From: Oscillospiraceae bacterium
GTDB taxonomy: Bacteria > Bacillota > Clostridia > Oscillospirales > Acutalibacteraceae
Reading direction: 5' to 3'
Assembly (NCBI GenBank): GCA_015066525.1
Contig: SVOG01000043.1
Span: forward strand, 1-43,419
Length of the DNA: 43,419 nucleotides
Shown here: positions 1 through 8,457 of the stretch, one piece after another
How the letters are laid out: each line of letters opens with the position of its first letter
Numbering within the stretch: the first letter of the stretch is position 1
The notes under the pieces: generated by a model
Told to the model about the DNA's origin: nothing
The model's database searches: none
The model's input: the letters and a program-made list of their open reading frames with translations, nothing else
Made by a program: the position numbers and the translations under genes

Positions 1-408
1 GCGCTCTTCCTTAAGACTGCGGATAACGAAAAGGAACACGCCAAGATGTGGTTCAAGGAGCTCGAGGGCATCGGCGACACGGCGCAGAATTTAGCGGCGG
101 CTGCCGACGGCGAAAACTACGAGTGGACGGATATGTACGAGGGTTTCGCCAAAACGGCGGAGGAGGAAGGCTTCACCGCCCTTGCCGCAAAGTTCCGTAT
201 GGTCGGCGCTATCGAGAAGGAGCACGAAGAGCGTTACAGAAAACTGCTCAGCAATATCGAGGCGCAGCAGGTCTTTGAAAAAAGCGAGGTTAAGGTGTGG
301 GAATGCCGCAACTGCGGCCACATCGTGGTCGGCACCAAGGCGCCCAAGGTTTGCCCCGTTTGCGCTCACCCGCAGGCGTATTTCGAACTCAACGCCAAAA
401 ATTATTAA
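1..408 (+). CDS. rbr: Rubrerythrin, C-terminal part (5' end outside window)
   Basis: The reading frame is open from base 1, so the gene begins upstream; 135 residues are visible. Rubrerythrins are cytoplasmic diiron/rubredoxin proteins that reduce hydrogen peroxide in anaerobes. Two ExxH iron-ligand motifs of the ferritin-like four-helix bundle are visible (EKEH near visible residue 10, and EKEH in [11 protein letters not shown]). They are followed by a C-terminal rubredoxin-like knuckle pair, CRNCGH and CPVCAHP, which would bind one Fe(SCys)4. The end of the protein, YFEL plus a short tail, is normal for the family. The gene is followed by a strong hairpin terminator shared with the convergent gene. 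It fits an obligate anaerobe with oxidative-stress defence. The family call is firm; only the N-terminus is missing. Confidence 0.95.
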   Translation, partial: ALFLKTADNEKEHAKMWFKELEGIGDTAQNLAAAADGENYEWTDMYEGFAKTAEEEGFTALAAKFRMVGAIEKEHEERYRKLLSNIEAQQVFEKSEVKVWECRNCGHIVVGTKAPKVCPVCAHPQAYFELNAKNY

Positions 409-423
409 CAGAAAACAGCAAAC

Positions 424-453
424 AAAAAGGATGGCGTCTGCCATCCTTTTATT
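424..453. terminator. Bidirectional Rho-independent terminator
   Basis: Perfect 11-bp stem AAAAGGATGGC / GCCATCCTTTT (425-435 with 440-450) and loop GTCT. A-rich on the left and T-rich on the right, so it can end both the rubrerythrin gene and the convergent phosphatase gene. Confidence 0.85.
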
Positions 454-457
454 GTAT

Positions 458-1240
458 CTAAAACTTCGGTTTAATAAGCTCGACTTTTTCGAGCAGGTTA
501 ATGCCAATGTCGTCGGTGAGATGCGCCGCCATTTGTTGCACCCCGTCGTCGTACTTAAAGAGCGAGGGCATATGCGCGTCGATGCCGATGACGGCGTCGC
601 AGCCGACCTCTCTCGCAATATGCCAGAAGCGGTCGTTCGGATACCAGCGCTCGTCAATGTAGCCGTAGAAATTGCACTCAATCGGGAGGCGCAGGCGCTT
701 TAACTCAGTGAGCATATCGCCGATTTTGTTTTCGTAGACCTTCTTTCTGCCGACAAAATTGATTAAATCCGGGTGGCAGACATAGGTGAAGAGTCCGCTC
801 CTCGCGCCAGCGAGAAGCTGCTCAATATAGCGGTCGAGCACCTCGGTGCTGCGCGTTCTGGAGCCGGTGTAAATGGAATCGGGCTCAAATTCGTTTTCGG
901 TAAAATGCTGCCCGAGAATGAGATAGTCGATGTCGAGCGTTTTCAGAAATTCCTTCTGCCCCTCGATTAAATCGGGGTACCACTCCATCTCGAATCCGAC
1001 CTTGAGCTGAATCTCGTTTCGGTATTTTTCGCCGAGGTAGCGGATGCTTTCGATATATTCTTCGGCGTCCTCGGGGCGCATACGCATATGGCTGGTATAG
1101 CCCGTGGGGAAGATATACGGCGCGTGGTCGGAAAAGCCGAGTATCTCGTATCCGTTTTCGATGGCGCTCTTAACATATTCCTCATCGCCGCCCTCTGCGT
1201 GGAAGCAGCGGGTGGTGTGGGTGTGGTAATTATACTTCAT
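458..1240 (-). CDS. hisJ: PHP-family phosphatase, HisJ-type histidinol-phosphatase
   Basis: 260 aa. The protein starts with the PHP metal-binding signature HTHTTRC (residues 6-12), followed by GFSDHAP (35-41), a mid-protein GQHF segment and VCHPDLINF. This is the pattern of the trinuclear-metal polymerase-and-histidinol-phosphatase fold. HisJ-type enzymes hydrolyse histidinol phosphate to histidinol in histidine synthesis. No other his genes are nearby, so the substrate is not fixed by context. It begins only 5 nt after the galT stop and has no clear Shine-Dalgarno sequence, so it is probably translated by coupling within a galT-hisJ operon. The family is secure; the exact substrate is an inference. 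Confidence 0.8.
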   Translation of the reverse strand: MKYNYHTHTTRCFHAEGGDEEYVKSAIENGYEILGFSDHAPYIFPTGYTSHMRMRPEDAEEYIESIRYLGEKYRNEIQLKVGFEMEWYPDLIEGQKEFLKTLDIDYLILGQHFTENEFEPDSIYTGSRTRSTEVLDRYIEQLLAGARSGLFTYVCHPDLINFVGRKKVYENKIGDMLTELKRLRLPIECNFYGYIDERWYPNDRFWHIAREVGCDAVIGIDAHMPSLFKYDDGVQQMAAHLTDDIGINLLEKVELIKPKF

Positions 1241-1245
1241 TCGGA

Positions 1246-2730
1246 TTAAACACTTTCAATAAATCGGATGAACTGAGCCTTGCCCGTTTCGTTTCTTTCG
1301 TAAACGCCGCACTGCTCGAGTATCGCGGTGAATACCTTGCCGATTTCCGCCTTGAGAATATCGGTGCAGTTGTCGGCGGTAATGTCGTTTTCTTGCATAA
1401 TCTTCGCTGCCCAGTCAGCGTGCTTTGCGATGCGCTCGTCGGCGGTGATGTCCCTTTCGTTTACCATCGCGTCGGCGAGGACGGAGATTTCCTCCTTCAG
1501 TCGCGAGGGAAGCACCGCCAGTCCCATTACCTCGATGAGACCGATGTTTTCCTTCTTGATATGATGGTATTCGGGGTGCGGGTGGTAGAAGCCGAGCGGG
1601 CACTCCTCGGTGGTGATATTGTTTCTGAGCACGAGGTCAAGCTCGAATTTGCCCTCCCTCATTCTGGCGATGGGGGTGATGGTGTTGTGCGGCTCGCCGT
1701 CGGTCTCGGCATAGATGAATGCCTCCTCGTCGGTGTAGCTGCGCCAGGTGCCGAGCACCTTGTCTGCGAGGTCAACGAGGCGTTCTTTTTTATCGGAGGC
1801 AATACGGATGACGCTCATCGGCCATTTGACGATGCCCGCGTCGACATCCTCGTATCCCTTGAAGGTGACTTTCGTTTCGACGGGTGCCTTTGCCATCGCG
1901 AATTCGTAGTGACCGCCCTGGAAATGCTCGTGGGTCAGGATGGAGCCGCCCACAATCGGCAGGTCGGCGTTGGAGCCGATGAAGTAGTGCGGGAAGCGCT
2001 CTACGAAATCGAGCAGCTTTTGAAACGCCGCCTTGTTGATGACCATCGGGATGTGCTCGCCGTTAAAGACGATGCAGTGCTCGTTGTAGTAAACATAGGG
2101 GGAGTACTGCATAAAGAATTCCTCGCCCGCAAGCGTCGTCGGGATGATGCGGTGATTCTGGCGCGCGGGGTGGTTGATTCTGCCCATATAGCCCTCGTTT
2201 TCCTTGCAGAGCAGGCATTTCGGGTACGAACTCTGCTTCATTTTGAGCGCCGCGGCAATTGCCTTGGGGTCCTTTTCGGGTTTGGAGAGGTTGATGGTGA
2301 TGTCGATGTCGCCGTAGTCGGTGACGGTAATCCATTTCACATCATTCTTGATGCGGTACGCTCTGATATAATCCGACGCCTTGGAGATGGCGTAGTAATA
2401 ATCGGTCGCAGCCTTCGGCGATTCCTCATAAAGTTCGTTGAACTTACGAATGATATCGGAGGGGCGTGGCGTGAGGATGCCCATAATCTTCGTGTCGAAT
2501 AAATCGCGGTATACCACGCTGTTTTCGCACAGTCCGTTCTCGCACGCCCAGTCGAGAATCGCGGCGAGAATTTCCTCGAGGTCGTCGCTCTTTACCGCGC
2601 AGTCCTCGTATGTATCGAGACCGAGCGCCTGGCAGACGGAGTTAATCGCATAGACGCAGTCCTCTTTTTCAATCAGTCCTTTATTTTGCGCGTAGTTGAC
2701 GAGCGCCTTGATTGCTTCATAAATTGTCAT
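1246..2730 (-). CDS. galT: UDP-glucose--hexose-1-phosphate uridylyltransferase (class II GalT)
   Basis: 494 aa. The enzyme exchanges UMP between UDP-glucose and galactose-1-phosphate in the Leloir pathway. The length and the HEHFQGG active-site motif (267-273) are those of the Firmicutes class II GalT family, rather than the roughly 350-aa class I enzymes with HPHxQ. CLLCKENEGYMGR (172-184) is the conserved substrate-binding segment. The frame is open much further upstream (to 3312), but the chosen ATG starts MTIYEAIKAL, has a perfect GGAGG seven bases upstream, and lies just downstream of a good promoter. The longer reading would run through the divergent gene on the other strand. No galK or galE is in the window. 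Confidence 0.93.
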   Translation of the reverse strand: MTIYEAIKALVNYAQNKGLIEKEDCVYAINSVCQALGLDTYEDCAVKSDDLEEILAAILDWACENGLCENSVVYRDLFDTKIMGILTPRPSDIIRKFNELYEESPKAATDYYYAISKASDYIRAYRIKNDVKWITVTDYGDIDITINLSKPEKDPKAIAAALKMKQSSYPKCLLCKENEGYMGRINHPARQNHRIIPTTLAGEEFFMQYSPYVYYNEHCIVFNGEHIPMVINKAAFQKLLDFVERFPHYFIGSNADLPIVGGSILTHEHFQGGHYEFAMAKAPVETKVTFKGYEDVDAGIVKWPMSVIRIASDKKERLVDLADKVLGTWRSYTDEEAFIYAETDGEPHNTITPIARMREGKFELDLVLRNNITTEECPLGFYHPHPEYHHIKKENIGLIEVMGLAVLPSRLKEEISVLADAMVNERDITADERIAKHADWAAKIMQENDITADNCTDILKAEIGKVFTAILEQCGVYERNETGKAQFIRFIESV

Positions 2731-2758
2731 ATCGAAACCTCCGAAACATAATAAGAAT

Positions 2759-2788
2759 ATTATATATGATAGAGGGTGCTTTTTGCAA
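2759..2788 (-). promoter_or_regulatory. Promoter for galT-hisJ
   Basis: On the minus strand TTGCAA (2783-2788), an 18-bp spacer, and TATAAT (2759-2764), ending 28 bases before the galT start. It lies in the divergent gap with the LOG-family gene. No equally good plus-strand promoter was seen; TATTAA at 2826-2831 is a weak candidate. Confidence 0.6.
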
Positions 2789-2862
2789 TAAATTTTTGAA
2801 AATACTTTACTATCGGCAGCAAAAGTATTAAAATAATAACAGACTAACCCTAAGGAGTATCT

Positions 2863-3441
2863 ATGAAAATCTGTGTATTCGGTGCGGCAAGCAAGGAAAT
2901 TGATGATAAATACCTGGAGGCTGTGGAAAATCTGGGCGCGTTTCTCGCTGAGAACGGTCACGACCTCGTGTTCGGCGCGGGCAAAACGGGCAATATGGGC
3001 GCGGTTGCGCGCGGTTTTCGCAAGGGCGGCGGCAAGACGCACGGCGTCATCCCCGAGTTTTTCAGGGAGGACGTGCTGACGGAGTACGTCGATTACAACT
3101 GCGACGAGATGATTTATACCAACTCGATGCGCGAGCGCAAGGCGGTGATGGAGGATATTTCGGACGCGTTTGTGATTACGCCGGGCGGCTGCGGTACCTT
3201 TGAGGAATTCTTTGAGGTCCTGACGCTCAAACAGCTCGGTCGCCACCGCAAGCCGATTGCGATTTATAATATCGACGGTTATTTCGACAGGATGAGCGAG
3301 ATGATGATGCACTCCATCAGCGAGGGATTTATAAAGAAGAACTGCACAGCGCTTTACCGTGTGTTTGACTCGCTTGACGGGATGCTCGCATATCTCGAAA
3401 ATGACGATATGGAGGGGCTCACTCTCCGTGATTTTAAGTAG
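2863..3441 (+). CDS. LOG-family (TIGR00730-type) Rossmann-fold nucleotide phosphoribohydrolase
   Basis: 192 aa. The protein has the two family signatures: SMRERK (88-93) and PGGCGTFEE (107-115). The first corresponds to the catalytic arginine motif and the second to the PGGxGTxxE phosphate-binding/catalytic motif. Plant and some bacterial LOG enzymes release cytokinin bases from riboside 5'-monophosphates; many bacterial members hydrolyse nucleoside monophosphates such as AMP, or have no assigned substrate. An N-terminal KICVFGA strand fits the family start, and AAGGAG lies 8 bases before the ATG. It is followed after 8 bases by a cytidylate-kinase-like gene on the same strand, so the pair may both act on nucleotides. 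The family is sure, the substrate is not. Confidence 0.9.
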   Translation: MKICVFGAASKEIDDKYLEAVENLGAFLAENGHDLVFGAGKTGNMGAVARGFRKGGGKTHGVIPEFFREDVLTEYVDYNCDEMIYTNSMRERKAVMEDISDAFVITPGGCGTFEEFFEVLTLKQLGRHRKPIAIYNIDGYFDRMSEMMMHSISEGFIKKNCTALYRVFDSLDGMLAYLENDDMEGLTLRDFK

Positions 3442-3449
3442 GTGAAAGT

Positions 3450-4052
3450 ATGAAAAAATATGTTATCTGTATCGGCAGACAGTTCTGCTCGGGCGGCAAG
3501 CAGGTTGCCAAACTTCTTGCCGAGCGCCTCGGTGTGGACTTTTACGACGCAGAGCTTCTCAGGCAAAAGGCGAAGGAAATCGGCATCGAGGACGGCATTT
3601 TCGATATGTTTGACGAGAAGCCGACCCGCAGTTTTCTCTTTTCCGTCGTGATGGACCCGTACGCGATTGACAGTGCCGTCAATGAGGGCAAGGTCATTGA
3701 GGCGCAGCGCAGGGTGATGGCGCAGGCAGCGGACAAGGGTCCCTGCGTTATCGTCGGCAGACGGGCGGATAAAATTCTCGAGAATGACTACAACGTCGTC
3801 AGTATCTTTATCGGTGCGGATATGGACTGGCGTGTGGCGCGTTTTCTCGAGCGCGAGAGTATGAACGAGAAGGCGGCGCGCCGCTTCATTGAGCGCAAGG
3901 ACAGGGAGCGCGCTTCCTATTATAACTATGTCGGCGACGGCAAGTGGAGCCGCGCGGATAACTACGCGATGTGCTTTAATACCTCCAAGATGGAGAAAGA
4001 AAAAATTGTCGACATCATCGTCGACTATATCCGCGAAGAATTTGCAGATTGA
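3450..4052 (+). CDS. Cytidylate kinase-like family protein
   Basis: 200 aa, predicted cytoplasmic. The N-terminus KYVICIGRQFCSGGKQVAK matches the cytidylate-kinase-like family: a beta strand, then GRQFCSGGKQ (9-18) in place of a classical GxxGxGK P-loop, then 'LAERLGVDFYD'. Further family traits are CVIVGRRAD in the middle and an RxxRASYYNY segment near the C-terminus. True Cmk phosphorylates CMP/dCMP; members of this shorter family are common in Clostridia and largely uncharacterised. The SD AGGTGAAAGT precedes the ATG. It is probably co-transcribed with the LOG-family gene and ends in a strong terminator. Confidence 0.8.
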   Translation: MKKYVICIGRQFCSGGKQVAKLLAERLGVDFYDAELLRQKAKEIGIEDGIFDMFDEKPTRSFLFSVVMDPYAIDSAVNEGKVIEAQRRVMAQAADKGPCVIVGRRADKILENDYNVVSIFIGADMDWRVARFLERESMNEKAARRFIERKDRERASYYNYVGDGKWSRADNYAMCFNTSKMEKEKIVDIIVDYIREEFAD

Positions 4053-4053
4053 A

Positions 4054-4077
4054 AAAAGCTCCCTTCGGGAGCTTTTC
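4054..4077. terminator. Bidirectional Rho-independent terminator
   Basis: AAAAGCTCCC / GGGAGCTTTT with a TTC loop (4054-4063 and 4067-4076), a 10-bp perfect stem. It lies between two convergent genes and abuts the stop codon of the minus-strand MmcQ gene. Confidence 0.85.
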
Positions 4078-4436
4078 TATTTTTTGTCGATGATATCGTA
4101 GCTTAAGTGAATCAGGTCTATCATTTCGCCTTCTGCGACGCTGCCGTCGAGCAGGACGGTAATCCAGTTCTTTTTACTCATATGATACGCGGGGAGATAC
4201 CCCTTGTTATGCAGCAGCGAGCCGATGAGAATCGGGTCGCATCTGATGACGAGGATATCCGCCTTGCCGTGTCCGCTAAGCCCGAGCTTTGCCTTTTCGA
4301 TATCCATGATAATGCCGAACCATTTTTTGTTTCTTCTGTTGCGAAACACGACATAGTTCGGAAAATTTGCCCAGAGTTGTTCGGACTTGACGGCGAAGGT
4401 GTCGTCGATATACTTTTCTACTTCAAATCGGTTCAT
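4077..4436 (-). CDS. MmcQ/YjbR family protein
   Basis: 119 aa, single domain. The pattern is that of the MmcQ/YjbR (CyaY-like fold) family: N-terminal 'VEKYIDDTFAVKSEQLW', central 'FRNRRNKKWFGII', 'LVIRCDP', 'GYLPAYHMSKKNWITVLLDG' and a C-terminal 'IDLIHLSYDII'. These residues form the conserved W/H/K-rich surface of the family. Members have been called DNA-binding proteins on structural grounds, but the cellular role is unknown. It lies 48 bp downstream of the potassium-channel regulator gene on the same strand and may share its transcript. No clear SD is seen. Confidence 0.85.
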   Translation of the reverse strand: MNRFEVEKYIDDTFAVKSEQLWANFPNYVVFRNRRNKKWFGIIMDIEKAKLGLSGHGKADILVIRCDPILIGSLLHNKGYLPAYHMSKKNWITVLLDGSVAEGEMIDLIHLSYDIIDKK

Positions 4437-4484
4437 ATGTATTCTCGTTTTACTGTGTATTCGGAATTCGTCATTCGAAGCGTT

Positions 4485-5135
4485 TTATTTATCCTTCGTG
4501 AGTTTGCGGATATTGTCCTTGTTGCCCATAATAATGATGTGCTCATCGGGGTTAAAGATGTAATCCGCGGAGTTGATGGCAGTGATTTTATCATCGGGGC
4601 TCTTGCTCGCGATGACGGTGACGCCGTGCGTCTTGCGGACGTTGAGGTTGACGAGGCTCTTGCCAATCCACGACGCGGGCACGTCAATCTCGTAGATACC
4701 CGACTCGTCGTTGAGTTTGATGAAGTCGTAGATATTGCGGTTGGAGTATTCCACCGCCGTGGTAAAGGCGCTGTCACGCTCGGGATAGATAATCTCGTCC
4801 GCGCCCGCCATCTTGAGAAAGCGCTCGTGTACGGACGAGGACGCCTTGGCGAGAATCTTCTGCGCGCCGAGACGCCTCAGGTGGTCAACGATGACGAGAC
4901 TCTCCTGGAATTTTCCGATGCAAACGAAGATGTAGTCGTAATCCTCGACGCCGAGCGCCTGGAGGTTGCTGTAAAGGGTGTAGTCGCCGATTTCGGCAGC
5001 GGTCACTCTGTGGGCGAGTTCGTCGATGAGCTGCTCGTTGCGGTCGACGAGCATTACCTCATTGCCCATTTTGCACAGCTCGAGCGCGAGGTGCTTGCCG
5101 AATCTGCCGGCGCCGATTACAAGTGTTGTTTTCAT
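4485..5135 (-). CDS. ktrA: Potassium uptake regulatory subunit, TrkA/KtrA family
   Basis: 216 aa: one RCK_N (TrkA-N) Rossmann domain and one TrkA-C domain, the KtrA layout rather than the duplicated E. coli TrkA. The nucleotide-binding motif GAGRFG is at residues 8-13, followed by 'LVDRNE' with the acidic ribose-binding residue. The C-terminal half (from about 135) starts 'IYEIDVPASWIGKSLVNLN', typical of TrkA-C, which senses c-di-AMP in Firmicutes homologues. KtrA forms an octameric ring that gates the membrane subunit KtrB. AGGAG lies 6 bases before the ATG, and the gene follows the channel subunit by 8 bp, so the two are an operon. Confidence 0.93.
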   Translation of the reverse strand: MKTTLVIGAGRFGKHLALELCKMGNEVMLVDRNEQLIDELAHRVTAAEIGDYTLYSNLQALGVEDYDYIFVCIGKFQESLVIVDHLRRLGAQKILAKASSSVHERFLKMAGADEIIYPERDSAFTTAVEYSNRNIYDFIKLNDESGIYEIDVPASWIGKSLVNLNVRKTHGVTVIASKSPDDKITAINSADYIFNPDEHIIIMGNKDNIRKLTKDK

Positions 5136-5143
5136 AGTTTCTC

Positions 5144-6511
5144 CTATCCTACCATGATATTACATTTCGGTTTTTTCGAATTCGTTTTTGGTTTCGTGTG
5201 GACGAAGGACATCGCGAGGATTAAACTCGTCAGTCGTCCGATATACATCAGTAGCGCGATTGTTAATTTTGCCGCGGTGCCAAGCTGCGGCGTGATGCCC
5301 GTCGTCATACCGACCGTGCCGAGTGCCGAGGAGCATTCAAAGATGACGTCCGTCAGCGTCAGCTCGGGCTGGACGAAAGAAATGACAACCGTGCCGATGA
5401 CAATCAGAAAGAAGTTAATCGAGATGATGGAAATCGCCTTTCTGACGGTGTCGGACGTGATGCGCTTGTCAAATACGGTGACGCTGTCCTTGCCGCGTGC
5501 ACTGGCAACGAGGCAGAGGATGATGACCGCCACGGTCGTGGTCTTGATACCGCCCGCCGTCGAGCCGGTCGAGCCGCCGATAAACATCAGGAGTATCGTC
5601 GCCATCCTCGACTGCGGCGTCATTGCCGCGATGTCGACGCTGTTGAATCCCGCCGTTCGCGGCGTCACGCTGCAGAAGAAGGCATTGAGTATCTTCTGCG
5701 GCAGCGGCATATCGGCGAGCGTTTGGTTGTATTCAAAAATGAGGAAGAATACCGTGCCCCCGAGGAGCAGGATTCCCGTGGTGATGAGCGTTAGTTTCGT
5801 ATGCACGGCGAGTGCCGAGAATTTGAGTTTTCTGCGTTTAATATCTTCCCATACGATGAAACCGAGACCGCCGAAGATAATCAGAAGGGATATCGTCAGC
5901 AGCACGATATAGTCGCCGTTTACCGTGGTGAGCGACGAGGACGGAGCGTACTGTCCCATCAAATCGAATCCCGCGTTGCAGTAAGCGGAGATACTCGTAA
6001 AAATGCCCATATAGATGCCGCGTCTGAGTCCCGCGAGGGGGACGAATCTCAGCGAGAGCAGTACCGCGCCCGCGCCTTCGCACAGCGCAGTGAAGAGTAC
6101 GACGGATTTGACGAGCTCCTTCGCGTCGCCGAGCGTCAGCGAGCCGATGCTCTCTTTCAGCAGCATTTTCTGCTTGAGGCTGAACTTGAAGCCGAGCAGT
6201 TTAATCGCCGCGGCGAGCAGGGTGATGAAGCCGAGACCGCCCGTCTGTATCAGCACGATAATCACAATCTGACCGAAAACGCTCCAGTTTGTGAAGGTGT
6301 CAAACGGCACAAGTCCCGTGATACAACCCGCCGAGGTAGCAGTAAACAGTGCATCAATAAATGATGCACTGCCGTGTTTGGAACTGATGGGCAGCATCAG
6401 CAGACCCGTTCCCGCGAGAATCAGCAGGAAGAAGCCTACGGCTGTCATTTTGGGATAAGTGAGTGATTGATTAAGCGTTTTCATTCTGTGTCGGATGGTA
6501 GTTTGGGACAT
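5144..6511 (-). CDS. ktrB: Potassium channel subunit, TrkH/KtrB family
   Basis: 455 aa integral membrane protein. It has the four pore-loop repeats of the Trk/Ktr/HKT superfamily: TATSAGCITGL (57-67), then SAYCNAGF, SVTPRTAGF and SALGTVGMTTG. Each contributes a selectivity-filter glycine. It would pass K+ (with Na+ or H+ dependence in some homologues) under control of the neighbouring KtrA. The start is uncertain: the first ATG overlaps the upstream dehydratase gene by 41 bases, while an internal ATG at 6484 (MKTLNQSL) overlaps by only 14. Neither has a good SD, so translational coupling to the upstream gene is likely. Confidence 0.92.
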   Translation of the reverse strand: MSQTTIRHRMKTLNQSLTYPKMTAVGFFLLILAGTGLLMLPISSKHGSASFIDALFTATSAGCITGLVPFDTFTNWSVFGQIVIIVLIQTGGLGFITLLAAAIKLLGFKFSLKQKMLLKESIGSLTLGDAKELVKSVVLFTALCEGAGAVLLSLRFVPLAGLRRGIYMGIFTSISAYCNAGFDLMGQYAPSSSLTTVNGDYIVLLTISLLIIFGGLGFIVWEDIKRRKLKFSALAVHTKLTLITTGILLLGGTVFFLIFEYNQTLADMPLPQKILNAFFCSVTPRTAGFNSVDIAAMTPQSRMATILLMFIGGSTGSTAGGIKTTTVAVIILCLVASARGKDSVTVFDKRITSDTVRKAISIISINFFLIVIGTVVISFVQPELTLTDVIFECSSALGTVGMTTGITPQLGTAAKLTIALLMYIGRLTSLILAMSFVHTKPKTNSKKPKCNIMVG

Positions 6512-8393
6512 ACTTCATCAGGACGTCCCTGACGTTTTCATTATTGATGGATGCGAGGTCCGCCAGCATAGCGCCGAACTTCTCTTTGTCGATTTTCATC
6601 GGCTGGGTGACGTAGATTTTTTCATTCGCCGTCTTTTCTCTCGTGGACATTTCGCTCTCCATCGCGAGTTCCTCGTAGAGTTTCTCGCCGGGGCGCAGAC
6701 CGATGATTTCGATACCGATTTCATCGACGGTGTAGCCCGAGAGTTTAATCAGATTTTCCGCCAGCGTCATAATCTTCACCGGCTCACCCATATCGAGCAC
6801 GAACACCTCGCCGCCTTTTGCCAGACCGCCCGCCTGGCACACGAGCTGCGCCGCCTCGGGGATGGTCATAAAGTAGCGGGTGATGTCGGGGTGGGTAACC
6901 TTGACGGGACCGCCGTTTTCAATTTGCTTTTTGAATATCGGGATAACCGAACCGTGGGAGCCGAGCACGTTGCCGAAACGCACTGCCGCGTACTCCGTAT
7001 TTTCGCTTACCTCGTTCATATATTGAACGATGATTTCGGTAATTCTCTTCGTGCAGCCCATGACATTTGTTGGGTTGACCGCCTTGTCGGTGGAGAGAAT
7101 GACCATCTTCGGTACCTTGAACTCGTTTGCCGCGAGGGCGACGTTGTAGGTGCCGAATACATTATTCTTGACCGCCTCGCACGGGCTGTCCTCCATCAGG
7201 GGAACATGCTTGTGCGCCGCCGCGTGAAAGACGACGTCGGGGTGGAATTCCTCGAATACTTCGTGCAGCCTGTCCGTGTCGCGCACGGAGCCGATGCGCA
7301 CGCTGATGTCGATAACGCCGTCGTATTTTTCCTTCAGTTCGTTCTGCAACTCAAAGGCGCAGTTTTCGTAAATGTCAAAGATGACAATCGCCTTCGGGTC
7401 GTAGCGTGCGACCTGGTTACAGATTTCCGCGCCGATGGAGCCGCCGCCGCCCGTGACAAGCACGGTTTTGCCGATGAGATAGCGGCACACCTTCTTGTCG
7501 AGTTTGACCTCGGGGCGTGAGAGCAGGTCGGCAATGTCGACGTTTCTGACCTTCTTTTCGCCGCGTGTTTCGAGCATTTCGGTGATGGAAGGGCTGATTT
7601 TTACCTTGGCACCTGTTGACATCGCAAGGTCGAGCAGCTCCTTCTGTCGCGCCTCGGTAGCGGAGGGCAGGGAGAGGATAATCTGGTCGATTTTGTATCG
7701 TTCGGCGAGCTCGGGTATCTGGTTACAGGTACCGACTACCTTGACGCCGTTAATGACTTTCTTGTATTTCGAGGGGTTATCGTCGACTGCGATAACGGGC
7801 TTGCCGCCCTTGTAGGCGTCGTTGCGCAGGGTTTCGATGACGAAATTGCCCATAAATCCGGCGCCGACAATCATCACGCGGTCGTGGTCGCTCTTCATAT
7901 CAATTCTTCTGAAATGCAGCATACGGCGCATAATGCGAAAAGTAAGTCGCTGACCGACAACGAACGCCGTGTTGACGATAAAGCCGAATATGTAACGCCA
8001 GAAGGGAAGATGCGCCTGATGTCCGAGGATGCCTTCGAATATGAGCCTGTCCACAAACATCAGCATACCCATATCCAGCGCTGCCGCCGCAACGCCGCGG
8101 ATAATCTCATCCGTGCCGGCAAAACTCCACACACTGCGGTACAGCCCGAAGAGGTAGTGGATGGCAAGCATCAGCACGCTGACAATCAGAAAATGACTGT
8201 ACGAGAGTACCAGACGCGAGTATTCGGTTGCGATAAACGCTTTGGATTCCGTTGCCGAGATAATCAGGTTTGCTACAAAGAATAGCCCCACGTCAAAGAA
8301 GGCAATCAGCGTTCTTTTCAGATGGGAGGTCACTGCCTTATCGTGCAGTGCGACGGTTTCCTCATTTTTTTCTTTTTTGTTTTTCTCGCTCAT
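6471..8393 (-). CDS. Membrane nucleotide-sugar 4,6-dehydratase (PglF/WbpM/CapD-like)
   Basis: 640 aa. Four hydrophobic segments (about 30-46, 62-84, 100-117 and 132-150) are followed by a first Rossmann domain (VMIVGAGFMGNF, 173-184) and a second, catalytic SDR domain starting TGGGGSIG (314-321). The active site reads S434...M445xxxK449 (MGCTK). This is the Met-for-Tyr triad known from WbpM-type long dehydratases. Such enzymes convert UDP-GlcNAc to the 4-keto-6-deoxy sugar at the membrane, the first step to modified sugars for capsule or glycoprotein glycans. No other glycan genes are adjacent, and it heads a transcript with the potassium channel genes. SD GGTGATAA; promoter just upstream. 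Confidence 0.9.
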   Translation of the reverse strand: MSEKNKKEKNEETVALHDKAVTSHLKRTLIAFFDVGLFFVANLIISATESKAFIATEYSRLVLSYSHFLIVSVLMLAIHYLFGLYRSVWSFAGTDEIIRGVAAAALDMGMLMFVDRLIFEGILGHQAHLPFWRYIFGFIVNTAFVVGQRLTFRIMRRMLHFRRIDMKSDHDRVMIVGAGFMGNFVIETLRNDAYKGGKPVIAVDDNPSKYKKVINGVKVVGTCNQIPELAERYKIDQIILSLPSATEARQKELLDLAMSTGAKVKISPSITEMLETRGEKKVRNVDIADLLSRPEVKLDKKVCRYLIGKTVLVTGGGGSIGAEICNQVARYDPKAIVIFDIYENCAFELQNELKEKYDGVIDISVRIGSVRDTDRLHEVFEEFHPDVVFHAAAHKHVPLMEDSPCEAVKNNVFGTYNVALAANEFKVPKMVILSTDKAVNPTNVMGCTKRITEIIVQYMNEVSENTEYAAVRFGNVLGSHGSVIPIFKKQIENGGPVKVTHPDITRYFMTIPEAAQLVCQAGGLAKGGEVFVLDMGEPVKIMTLAENLIKLSGYTVDEIGIEIIGLRPGEKLYEELAMESEMSTREKTANEKIYVTQPMKIDKEKFGAMLADLASINNENVRDVLMKYVPNYHPTQNENA

Positions 8394-8420
8394 TTTATCA
8401 CCAAATATTGAAGTAATCTC

Positions 8421-8449
8421 ATTATAATATAAATATTAAAATAAAGCAA
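8421..8449 (-). promoter_or_regulatory. Promoter for the dehydratase-ktrB-ktrA transcript
   Basis: Minus strand TTGCTT (8444-8449), a 17-bp spacer, and TATAAT (8421-8426), 28 bases before the dehydratase ATG. Confidence 0.65.
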
Positions 8450-8457
8450 CTACAATA

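Noticed and set aside
2731-3312. N-terminal extension of the galT reading frame to 688 residues
   Set aside because: It would lie across the promoter and antisense to the LOG-family gene; the start at 2730 has a perfect SD.
4107-5912. 601-residue plus-strand frame opposite mmcQ, ktrA and ktrB
   Set aside because: The minus-strand genes show clear domain motifs; the plus frame has none.
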